Positions 24,701 to 34,690 of a stretch of 64,000 nt of DNA are shown piece after piece; position 1 is the first letter of the stretch, and the number at the start of each line of letters is the position of its first letter. Under the pieces are notes generated by a model. That model had not been told where the DNA came from. It made no database searches and saw nothing but the letters and a program-made list of their open reading frames with translations. Origin of the DNA: Klebsormidium nitens (taxonomy: Eukaryota > Streptophyta > Klebsormidiophyceae > Klebsormidiales > Klebsormidiaceae); NCBI GenBank assembly GCA_000708835.1, contig DF236972.1, positions 62,001 through 126,000 on the forward strand. The letters run 5' to 3'. The position numbers were made by a program, and so were the translations under genes.

Positions 24701-26415
24701 AGCGAGGGAAGCGAAAGAGGAACTGGCCATCTACCTCTTTGGGGACAAGGGTGAGGAGGGATACCTTGATCGAGCTAGCAAAGCACCCAATTGGGCATTC
24801 GCAGAAGTCAGATTCAGGGCTTTTGGGGCACTTGAGTCTTGAGCTTTTGCGATTGCACTCGAATTAAAAGCTCTCGCAGCATGGCGTGTCCTGGATAGGA
24901 GAAGGCGAGCCTCTACACCCACGTGGGTTGCCAGTGTTTCACTTGGGTCCGATCCTGACTTCAACTCTCCGTGCTTTTTTTGCAGTTCCATACGGCCTCC
25001 TCTGCAAAAACTGCAGCTCCCCCGCAATCTTTGCCCGGCGAGGGGGCAAGGGAGGGGGCGGTTTTGAATGCTTCTGCAAGAAGCATTATGAGCGAAAGAA
25101 TCCTGGTAATGCTGGCGGCTTCGAGTTGGAGAAGACCCGGGCAGGTGAGCCCTATGCACCCGCCATAGCGCTGCCTCGAATCACTGTGCCAGCTGCAACC
25201 ATGCGAGTTTGAGATGCAGATCTCGAGAGTCTGTATGCATACTGGCTGTTGTCCACAAGACTGCGATTGTTTGCATCTGAGCACTCGTTGCAAAGGCTTC
25301 GTGCCTTTTCACAGAGTGGGCACGTGTTCGCGAAGTGCGCAAGTTGAAGAGAGAGCTGGCGCAGGCGCTTGACGAGGACGCAGAGCTGAGGAGGGAACAT
25401 GGTAAGATTCCACAGGCAAAGGGCAAGAACCGTGCACGATTTGACCTTGATGGGCAGCTCTTCGCTTGATTTAGGCTTTGTTCTGTCCTTATTCTGAAAG
25501 CTTGAAACCCGTTGAGCTCCGATGCCCACATCGAAAGGTCGCTGCAAAGCTTGCCCGCAGGCTCACGTGCCAACAAGACTCGTTTTGGCCTTCTTTCACA
25601 GCATGCGACGGATATCAGCGCGATAGTTTTTGCTGGGACGCAACCCCCAAGAGCAGGAATCTCATTGGTGAGTCATGGCTTGAAAGAGTTTCGATCTTCT
25701 GCTTGTAGCTGCCCGTCTTTTGACGTTTGTGTACATGAGGAAAAGTGACAAAGCTTGGGCAGTACCCAGATGACGAGTCAAACTTGCTGGACCACACCTT
25801 GCAAATGGCATCGAGCAGCTGAGAGTGGGATTCCTTATTACTTTTGACAAGGTGTGGTCCAGTCGACAGCAGTGGGTACGCTTTTCCACTCTTCACGACC
25901 TGAATGATCTGTCTGGCTTGCTGGACCACACCTTGCAGATGGCTTTTGAGTGCAAAAAGTGGTTTTCCTTATGATCATTGACAAGGTGTGGTCCATGACC
26001 GGATGTCCGGTCTGATTTGCTGACCCACACCTTGCACATGGCCTTACAGTGCTGAGAGCGGGGTTCCTTATAATCTTTGACAGGGTGTGGTCCTCTGAAC
26101 AAACGCGTGCATGCCACTTGCTTCTTTATGACCCGGATGGCCGGTTCGGCTTGCTTGACCATCATTGGCAATCCTCTTGCAGCAAAGCTTCTGCTGATCG
26201 GCGGCGTTGAAAGCAATCCCGGGTGGCCAGCGTCCCTGTCACAGTGGAACGAGAATAAGGACGCTCCTGTCCCTGATGTCCGCCCTCGTCGTCAGCTTGT
26301 GATTTTGCCCTCTCGAGAGGTGAGGACGAGCCCATCCCGACACAACAACTCGCAGCACGGTTCTGTGATAGCTCACGACTCACAAGCGCAGTGCTTTGCT
26401 TCAAAGCGTTGCTAG
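21793..26415 (+). CDS. Unrecognised multi-exon protein with CxxC-CxCxxxH motif
   Basis: A phase-consistent model is 21793-21933, 22466-22567, 23382-23495, 24270-24750, 24986-25105, 25315-25401, 25602-25667 and 26183-26415 (447 residues). Exon 1 may instead end at 21972. A 59-nt candidate exon at 22243-22301 has good splice sites but breaks phase, so it may be alternative. The family is unknown. Visible features are a Ser/Pro/Ala-rich middle and a basic stretch FLTKSKRGHRIFRKVAG. A possible zinc-binding block has CKNC, about 20 residues, then CFCKKHYERK. It is followed by a charged helix (VREVRKLKRELAQALDED). Close to the C-terminus is LLLIGGVESNPGW, which resembles a decayed 2A-like motif. 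The introns are crowded with small inverted-repeat elements. The terminal exon could instead be spliced at 26319 (GAG|GTGAGG). Confidence 0.5.
22882..24171. repeat. Diverged relatives of the 72-bp inverted-repeat element
   Basis: At least four intronic stretches near 22882-22960, 22999-23066, 23954-24034 and 24089-24171 begin with a variant of GGTCCACACGTTG and end with a variant of CAAGGTGTGGGC, often followed by AAGCAGGCC. They look like older, more diverged members of the perfect 72-bp family. Confidence 0.5.
23132..23203 (-). repeat. 72-bp element with 13-bp perfect terminal inverted repeats
   Basis: Starts GGACCACACCTTG and ends CAAGGTGTGGTCC. Its interior matches the copies at 25789-26093 only when reverse-complemented, so it lies in the opposite orientation. 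It is intronic. Confidence 0.8.
25789..26093 (+). repeat. Three 72-73-bp elements with 13-bp terminal inverted repeats
   Basis: Copies lie at 25789-25860, 25923-25994 and 26021-26093. The first two have perfect ends GGACCACACCTTG / CAAGGTGTGGTCC; the third has small changes at both ends. The interiors share an ATGGC start and a TTCCTTAT block. All lie in the intron before the last exon of the surrounding gene. Each could fold into a hairpin. They are too small to code and may be a miniature mobile element. Confidence 0.8.
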
Positions 26416-28299
26416 AGACTATCAGAGATTATGCTGATTTTGGAAAGAGGGCGTCATCTGAACTCGTATACCTGAGCCGAAACCTAGTGGTAGGATCTGT
26501 GAGATCTGAACGACTTCCTCGTGAATGCAATCTCTTGGTTCCATATTCCTAGCCCGGTAAGCACCGTATCTCCAGCACCGTGATCATATAATTCGTCAGT
26601 CCACCTAGAACTAGCGCTTCGCGTTGGCGGCCGTGCAGACAACAGCGCGGCCGCGCGCGCGCTAGGGCCGTTCGCTGCCAGCCGGCGCGGCAGCAGGGGC
26701 ATGTGACGCGGCCGGCGGCCGCCGAATTTTTCAGAACCTGACGCTGAAACCTTCAGCTGCCTTGTGATAACTTCGCCATTCCATATACTATTCGGGTAGC
26801 AGGGTTTCTTCAGCGGCACAAATTAGCCGCAACCTTCTCCAAAATGGCGGCAGCTCTGGCGCTCAGACTCCTTCCGCTGTGGCTCCTCCTCCTAAGCTGC
26901 TCCGCTGCCGAAGCTGCTACTAGCGAGCTGCCCTCTTGCGCGCCTCTTCCGGACCCAGCCCCAATGAACCAGTTCTTGCTCAATAACTCACTAGGCTTGA
27001 CAAACCCACTCTTCAAAGAAGTTCCCCAACCTCTGCAGGTCATTAAGTGCAAGTCGCTTGCAGGCATTCCCCGGCAGCTCTACAGAATTTCTGTTTGGAG
27101 AAATCGAGGGTGAATGTTACATCGTTACGTTAATTTGCGTCGGCCCACTCGCGTCCGCGTTCGATGCGTAGCATTAAATCACGAAGGCGCGCGGCCCAGT
27201 CTGACCTTGGCCCCCGACCAGGTGTGGATGTTTAGGGGGATTTTGCGTACGTTTTCGTATCGAACCACGGGCGGACGAAAAACACTCCAGTCTCCCCCCC
27301 GTTATCTTCCGCAGAGCGGCGTCGTACAGCGTCGCCCGAAGGGCGGTTGGGACGAAACCAAAGGTTCGCATATTTACTATGTAAATAGGCAAGCCAATAT
27401 CCTCTTGGTTCCGCTTCTTTTCGCACTGTCTTTGATCAATTTGGCCTTGGAACTTTGGCGGTCATGTCGCTCCAGTGACGTAAATGCGGTATCTGCTGAA
27501 CTCGAACCCCCGTTAACGTTTCGATGCTGGGGGCAAACTCAGATGGGACTTCGGTCGACCACCCCCACGTTAGATAACTAGTGCGAGCCTGAATGATTAC
27601 GTGGTTGTCGAGTCCGGGCGCCACGTGTCTCCTGCTAAATCCCGTGACCCGGATATTTCTGCCTTACGGTTAATGGCATGCAAATGAAACCTAGCAATTT
27701 CGACCTCTCTTGAGGGTCGTAGCAAAATCCGAACCCTGGAATGAATGGAAGTTATGGTGGTGGGTCGTTGAGTTGCTCAAATCGATTATTTGTTAGGGAA
27801 AGCACTCAGTTGGACCTGGTTTGCCCGTGCCACCAAATTGGATCACTCCGTTAACCAGATTGCAAGGACAAGCGCTCTTGCACCCCTTGACGATCACCAG
27901 CTGCAAGGTTGGAATCCCCGAAATTATCGGTTGAAAACGCTTCGGAAGCCTGCATGCACACAGCTAGTGGCCCGCCATTCAGAAGGCATTTCCACCAACT
28001 GTCAACATAAGGCGTAGAATTTTGAGGAAGGTCTTTCTCGGAAGCAAGCCACAGTGGATGTTAAAGCAACCTGGCTCTACAGACTATTATCCCAGGTCGC
28101 CGTGAGCGTGGAATCTATCACAAGGCGCTCCCTCTTTTTTTCCTTGGAAGGAGGAAGAACATCTCGAACAAGTAAGCAGCCCAGCAAAGCGCACTTCAGC
28201 CAGGGTATCTTGTCTTCTTCTACTTTTCACTTCCGATCCGTCAGAGAAAGCTACTTTCAGCCGCTTCAAGAAAAGTTCTGTTTGCAATCAGGCGCAAAC
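26416..28299. other. Intergenic before glyoxal oxidase
   Basis: Apart from the signal-peptide open frame at 26844-27113, no exon is supported. A 155-codon open frame at 27114-27581 has no family resemblance and no splice partner. The last few hundred bases are probably promoter and 5' UTR of the oxidase gene. Confidence 0.4.
26844..27113 (+). CDS. Possible signal-peptide exon or small secreted ORF
   Basis: An ATG-initiated frame of 89 codons begins MAAALALRLLPLWLLLLSCS, a good secretory signal peptide ending near AEA. It continues as a short Pro/Leu/Asn-rich peptide. It may be a complete small protein, or the first exon of a gene whose remainder I could not find (donor-like GT after CCTCTGCAG). 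No family resemblance. Confidence 0.25.
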   Translation: MAAALALRLLPLWLLLLSCSAAEAATSELPSCAPLPDPAPMNQFLLNNSLGLTNPLFKEVPQPLQVIKCKSLAGIPRQLYRISVWRNRG

Positions 28300-31200
28300 A
28301 TGGCGCGTCTTCCCGTTCAGACCCTTCTTCTCTTGGCTCTCCTCCCTTCACTAACTGTGGCTCAATCTCCGGCGATTGATACCGTGCTCTCTCCGGCGCA
28401 AAACCCAGCAGGGGCGTACGACTTCAACTCCTCGGGGACTTCCACCGACTTCTCAACCAGGCAAGTCTTATGTGTGGTCAGACATGCAGTTTTGCTTCTT
28501 TAACATCTCGACGTGGAGCTACCGGTCTGTATGTAGCGTACGAAATCGGAAAACGCTGAATGGCTGAGATCTAGCAACAAGCACGAAAGGTTGCAAACGT
28601 AGTATCATGGTCGCATGCATGATCGCCCATCTCAACTAGAAAGCTCTTTGACAAAAGCGAAAACGCCGTTCTCAGATCAATTTACACTACGATATTCGAG
28701 TTAATGAGATGGTTGTGCCTACAATCCGTATCAGCCGGCACGCTTTTCTTGATGAGCGCTCCCCTGGGGACTTGGTCCCCAGTCGTTGTCGCCAACGCGG
28801 GTTTGAGCAGACACAGAGCCGACTTCACTCATCGCACTAAAATGCAGTATCCAAAGTTGCTGAAATGGTTTTCTCGATGACCGGAACGACGCAGCATACA
28901 TCTCTTGATGCAGAGCTCCTCTGGGGACTTGGTCCCCGGTCGTCGCCAACGCGGGCGTGAGCGGCGTTCACTGGGCGATCACTCACTTCAACACCCTCAT
29001 CATGATCGACCGGAGCGACTTTGACACCAGCTACGTCAAGGACTCGGCAGGCGGGCAGGCCTCCGCCGCGGTGTTAAATCTCGCTGACGTCAGCGCCCCG
29101 GTGCGCGGGCTTGACGTCATCGACAACATGTTCTGCTCTGCGGGGCAGATGTGGCCCAACGGGACCCTCGTCGATTCGGGGGGGTTTCAAACGGCGGCGG
29201 GTGACCCCCGGGGGTACAACGCGATCCGGAAGCTGGACACATGCGCTGCTGAGGAGAGCTGCGACTTCTACGAAGATCCGGGTGAGCGACTCGGGGCTTT
29301 GGTGTCGTCGACTCGAGTTTCACAGAGGGTTTGTTTTTGGTGACGCAATTACATGTTCCGTTCGTGAGCCTTTTGCATGTTATATAGAAGTGTAAGAAAG
29401 CGTTTGCAAGCAATAAATTGGCTTCTAAAGTTGGAAGGAACCTCGACCTAAGTGAACGGCCCAGTTCAAGGCCCGCTTCTAACTGTTTCTCGCTCATAAT
29501 CTGGCAAAAGACACCAACTTGATTCGTTGTCCGAGAATCCTACCCCCTGTAGCGGTCGCAAAACCGATTTGCACTTTGCTGTCTGCTTTATGATGCCACC
29601 ACAAGGCCTGTTCTGGTCCGCAGTCACCTGGTCGAGATTGTAATCCACATTCCCGGGAGCTTTAAAACCAGGTGCCCTGCATCAAATTTCATTATGCTGA
29701 AGAAGCACTGATACCCGTCTGGCCCGTCTGACACGTTTCCGTACTTGTCGCACGTTCCCAAAAAGTTGCTGGGCTGCGGACGCTTCTTCCAAGTTCCACC
29801 AAGCTGGCGAACCGGAAGCGGTACTGGTGCCCGGCCGCGCCCGATGAGTCTGGTGCACGACTTTCCGTAAATGGTGCACGTTTCGGACGCTTTCTCCAGG
29901 TGTCACCATGCTGGCCAAGCGCTGGTACCCGTCCGCGCACCTGATGCCGGACGGCGTCCGCATGGTGTTCCTCGGGGGCGCCGTACAGGGCGACGTTCTG
30001 CTCTTAGAATCCACGGACCAGTCTTCGGACACCTACGAGATGTACCCGCGGACGGCCCCCGCGGACGCTGCCCTACGGACGCTCCCCGTTCTTACGCGCG
30101 CGTTCCCGGCGCCGCTGTACCCGTTCGTGCATTTAATGCCCAACGGCCAGTTTTTCGTGATGGCGAACTACCACGCGGCGCTGTTTGACTTCGACACTGG
30201 GGAGGAGGTGGTGCTGCCGGATATGCCGGGCGCTATTTCGCGGAGCTATCCGTACACTGGTGAGGGTGTAGGGATTTGGCGTGATTGCGTTCTGAGCATA
30301 GATGACACCGTTAATGCGAAGCAAGCCGTCGACAAAGGGAAGATTCATCTTCCGGAGGTTAGGAGGTCTTCGTAGATTGCTTAGAGCCGCTTGCACAGGT
30401 TCGAACGAAACCTTTAGTATTTTGGTTGTGCAGTAGATCTTTCTGGGATCTTTAGCAGAGAATTCACCGTTAAGACGTCAAACGGGATGCAATGCAGAGG
30501 ATCTTATCACGAGGGATTATCGTCGATTTCTCAGAGCTGCTTTGCACAAGTCAAAAGAACGTTCTTTGAAGAGTTTTAAAACGTCGATCATTTTCATGCA
30601 AGAAGATTTTGGGTTTTGGAACAGGCGCTCGGCAGACATCCTCGCTCGAGGGCCGCCGACCTTTCCTTCTGAAATCTCTGAAGGCTTTGTGATTTCCTGC
30701 GGGCACTCGGATCAGTGAACTCTTTGCTCAGTATTCAGCCCATGTCCGACGAGATCGACCAAATGGTAAAGGCATCGTTTAATTGGCGAGTCGACTCATG
30801 GCTTGATTTGTCGACTTTGGTTCAAAGCCGTGCGGCCGCTCCTCCTAAGCCCGAATGAATCGCCTCGTTTTCTCTGCTCTTGGCACCCGCGAGTGACTGC
30901 TGCAGAGAGCTCGGTTCGCAATCCAACGTACCTCCATGTCTGTCAAGATCAAACGGTGTGTTCTGGCCTGCATGATTCACGGCCCGAACCTCACGACCAA
31001 ACCCGAGAACCAAAACCCCAATCAAAACTCAAGCCCTAGAATCAGTAGCCCAAGTTACTCCTCAGGGACGTCTCTCTCCAAGACGCACCCCGGAGAACGA
31101 CTACCATCACAAAGCTCACGTTTCGCTCGTCCTTTGACCGTTCACGATCCAAATAGAAGTGAGTCGACTTCCAGAAGCAGTCTAGCGAGATTTCAGTTGT

Positions 31201-33554
31201 GAGAATCCTCTCTGCAGGGACGTCGGTGCTCCTGCCCATGTCAGTCGAGAACAAGTACACCGCAGAGATCATGGTGTGCGGCGGCAGCGCATTCAGCCCG
31301 ACCGCGTCGCGCGGCGCGGCCGCGTCCGCGTCCTGCGGGCGCATCCGTCCGCTGGACGCGAAACCCACGTGGGTTATGGAAACCATGCCGGACCCGCGTG
31401 TGGGTCCGTACGCAATCATTACTGCAAACGGACAGGTGAAATAGTCCGACTTCTTTTGAGATCATAAGAAACCTTTCAACTACAACGAACGTCACGGGAT
31501 AAACGGGCTCGGAGTAAAGAGTTGGAGTTGGAAGCGTTACCCTTCTGCTCAAAGTAGCACTGCTACGCATGCGAATTGGATGGAACATAACAGGGGTTTA
31601 AGGTTCGAGTGTCTTTGACGATCAGTATCTGGCAAGAGGGACCATAAAACCATACTTTGCGAAGCAAGTTCGCCAAGACAGCAATCTTCGAGGTCACGGA
31701 CCACGTTGAAGCTAGTAAATTTTCAAATTGTCTTTCGGAGCTTTCTCCATCGAGCCTCGCGCTAATACTACCGAAGATTCTCCGTGCGTTCTGAAAGCCG
31801 CGGCTCGAGCGCAATCCACCTCGACACATTTTGGGCTTTGCACCGAGATAATTTCTTGAACGACGTTCTCCGAACCGGGCACCCACCTCGAGACGCATCC
31901 ACCTCGAGACGCTTCGTTCCTGAAGAAATTCTCAGACGACTGTTTTGCCCCGGGCAGGTGATCATCATCAACGGCGCCCGGCAGAGACTGCAACGCCAGT
32001 GACATCGAGCTCACGTACCATTTTGAAGTGGATTTTCAAGTTGTGTATGACCCTTCTCTGAAAGCCTCAGGCTGAATCCGCCCGAGCCTCTTCACGTGCT
32101 CCGAAATTCTTATCGATTGCAAAACGCTTTGCACACTGGCACACAAACAGAATCAGACGAGCTTTCCAAATCGAGCAGATCATCATCATCAACGGCGCCC
32201 GGCAGGGCCACTCCGGCACCGGCACCGGCGTCTCCAACTCCCACGACCCGGTCCTCACGCCCGCGCTCTACCACCCGGGCGCCGCCGCCGCGGCGCGCTG
32301 GACAAACCTCGCGCCGGAAAACACGCCCCGGTTGTACCACGGGCTCGCGATTCTGGGCCCCGACAGCTGTCTCATGACCGGGGGAAGTTCCCCGTACGAG
32401 TGTCCGCTCGGAAGCGGGCCCACGTGTTTTGGCGCGGCTTGTACTGGGGCTGACGACGGCTGTTACCCGAACGAGTTCAGCATTAATAAGTTCTGCCCGC
32501 CGTACGTGTCGAGCGGGATCCCCCAGCCGAAGGTCGCGGTCGCGCCCGCGCAGATCGGCTACGGCGCGCCGTTCGTGCTGACGTGTGCTGTGCGCGCGGG
32601 GCTGGCGGCGCCCGCGGTCCGGGCCGCGATCATGAACCCTGGCTTTGGTGAGTGACCAGCAATAAAAAGCGGTTCGTAATTAGGTTCCGAAAGCTTTTGG
32701 ACTGGATTGCGCGCCGGCGTGCAAAAGCCGCTTCGCGTGTCCAATCAGCAGTAGAAGCTTTTTCTTTTGGAAGTCATACGACGTCGTTCAGTGGGCTTCG
32801 AAAACTGGACGATTACATTCAGAGTAATCTGATCCGTTCTTCGAGGCTTCGCAAGTCGGTTTTCGTTCAGGATAAGGCTGGATCCCTCGCGAAGCTTTCT
32901 GATAAAACCGATGACGAGAAACAAAAGCTGGGAACTACAAGCTTATTTTGCTCGAAGGGCTCTGCCGTTAACGTTGAAGAGTATTATTCAAGGATACTGA
33001 GTGACCAGATCGTAGCCGTTTCTTATGGCCAGTACTTATCTCGCAACTCATGGCGTGTCATTCGCAGTGCTTCGATGCGAGTGCAGCGCTCGGAAACAGG
33101 TCAATAAGGCTCCACATTTTTTTGATTCCCCGTTGATTCAATGAGGCTCAGATCCCAAAAGTCATAGAGCTTCTATCGCGGGTGGGACAAGTGCGGCTAA
33201 AACTACACTGTGATCAGCAATTCAAGCGAGTCGAGAGATTGGAACCTCAGTAAGACCGGAATTGAGGATCCTTTGAAACCAGGTTCCTGTACGATGGTAC
33301 CGGTACTGATTATTTGCAAGGCCCGAATTTTCTCCGCTTTTCTCGGTGCAGCCACCCACTCTCAGATCATGGGCCAGCGATTTGTGTGGCTCGAGGTCGA
33401 CTACACGACGCTCTCCTATAACGCTTCTAACGGGGGGGCAACCGTCACGGTGAAAGGACCCCTCGGTAAGGCTATCGCTCCCCCCGGGTACTACTACCTC
33501 TTCTGCCACGACAGCAACATCCCCTCCACTGCCCAGTGGGTGCAGCTTCTGTAA
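28300..33554 (+). CDS. Secreted glyoxal oxidase (galactose oxidase-like radical copper oxidase)
   Basis: Six exons, 28300-28460, 28914-29281, 29900-30259, 31218-31435, 32179-32647 and 33352-33554, give 592 residues in continuous phase. Residues 1-21 form a signal peptide. Family landmarks are GTWSPVVANAGVSGVHWAIT, DNMFCSAGQMWPNGTLVDSG, KRWYPSAHLMPDG, YPFVHLMPNGQFFVMAN, AEIMVCGG, PRLYHGLAILGPDSC, THSQIMGQR and APPGYYYLF. The radical-copper site is complete: C128 and Y186 (the crosslinked Cys-Tyr cofactor), Y422, H423 and H528. Family members oxidise aldehydes or primary alcohols to acids or aldehydes with H2O2 release, usually in the cell wall or outside the cell. The exact substrate cannot be read from sequence. 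Intron 1 has a GC donor (CCAG|GCAAGT). Introns 1, 2 and 4 hold decayed copies of the following exon's start. Confidence 0.95.
28746..28808 (+). repeat. Decayed copy of glyoxal oxidase exon 2 start
   Basis: Matches 28901-28962 closely (TCTTGATG..., then GGGGACTTGGTCCCC and GCCAACGCGGG), 156 bp upstream. The acceptor CAG of the real site is reduced to AG, so it is a damaged splice site within intron 1. Confidence 0.8.
29700..29850 (+). repeat. Decayed copies of glyoxal oxidase exon 3 start
   Basis: 29776-29846 aligns with 29884-29950, sharing CGGACGCTT, TTCCA, CACCA and GCTGGC and then diverging. A still weaker copy around 29706-29735 gives a spacing of about 107 bp. Both lie in intron 2. Confidence 0.65.
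31930..31985 (+). repeat. Decoy copy of glyoxal oxidase exon 5 start
   Basis: 31961-31984 repeats the exon 5 start (ATCATCATCAACGGC, GCCCGGCAG) 221 bp upstream of the real copy and keeps an acceptor-like GGGCAG. About 30 bp of upstream intron is also similar. Reading on from it meets a stop within 20 codons. Confidence 0.8.
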
Positions 33555-34690
33555 AGCAATTGAATTGTGGGCTGTTAATTGAATAATCCCGCTAGTTTCC
33601 CCTCTTTTAAGCCTGATCAGGAGACAATCTAAGTAGGTGAGGTTTTTCGGATAGGAAAAACGACCGCTGATTGCCCGTGCGCGTACATGTATTTTCGGCC
33701 TAAAGCTCTGAGGCACAGAATGTTCTTCGACTGGACTACGTACGTGATTATGAATCGTAACTAGGAGATGAGAAGAGATGAGCAGATTAATTGGGCGTTT
33801 TCATATTCCATCCTGCAATCGTAGTTGAGGAACCAGGCAAAGTGATATCGATTCGTGCCAAAGTTTTTCGTTGGTCTTCCGCTTCCAAACTTTTCGCGAT
33901 AAGACTCAGGATCGAGACAGCTTTGAAGATGTGCAAAAACTCTTCTTACACATGGTAGTCGGTGTGTGCGTGGATGCATCAACGCGGCTTTCACAGCTGT
34001 GTCAAGGACGGATACTAACAATCAGTCATACGATCTCATGGCATACATGCTGCATGTGAAGTCTTTCTTGAGCTTACTTTTCCGTGTCTAAGCACTACCT
34101 ACCGATTGTCTCACTCTCCTTGCCGACGCTACATATGATGCAATCTCACAATTGGCAGAGCGCGAGAGCGCCAATCGTGTTACAAGTGGCGGCCCGGTAC
34201 ACCGGGCCCGATTTACATGTTTGCAGTCGTCGAACGTTCCGAAGTTCGATATATACATGACATCCACTGTGATCAATGGCCTGGCCGAATTTCAAAAGCG
34301 AAGTCGTGTTGAAGCTCGGAAAAGGCAATCGGCTGAAGTCAACAGCCAGATCATCCAACAAATCAAACATCAAGTTACGATCCGTGTTCGATTCATAAAG
34401 CTATTTAACACAAGTCGGAAGTACTATAGACCTACTCTTTAACAAAGACGAGAAACAAACTTGGTATTCTCCTTGTCACTACGCAAAGTGGGCGGCCCGA
34501 TTCCGGGCGTACAGAGTAGGGCCAGTACCCGGTCAATACTGCTCCGCTTATTCTCATTGGTTGGCGCACTGGTCGCGCGTTTCTGGTAGGAACTCACGCA
34601 CTTTCTAATCTTCCTAAGGTACTTAAGTTAAGTACCGTCACGTCTTCGAAATGTATCAAGTCCGCTCAACCTTTGCATCTCCAATAATGC
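33555..34690. other. Convergent intergenic region
   Basis: Lies between the stop codons of glyoxal oxidase (+) and the first Cys-rich gene (-). Presumably both 3' UTRs. Nothing else is recognised. Confidence 0.5.

Noticed and set aside
23132-26093. CRISPR array interpretation of the regularly built 72-bp repeats
   Set aside because: The units are themselves inverted-repeat elements at irregular spacing in eukaryotic introns, in both orientations, with no spacer-repeat regularity.
27114-27581. 155-codon open frame on the plus strand
   Set aside because: Starts at a non-ATG codon right after another stop, has unusual composition and no splice partner or family motif.
32652-33107. 151-codon open frame between glyoxal oxidase exons 5 and 6
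   Set aside because: It starts at a non-ATG codon, lies wholly inside intron 5, and the flanking exons join in phase without it; no family resemblance.
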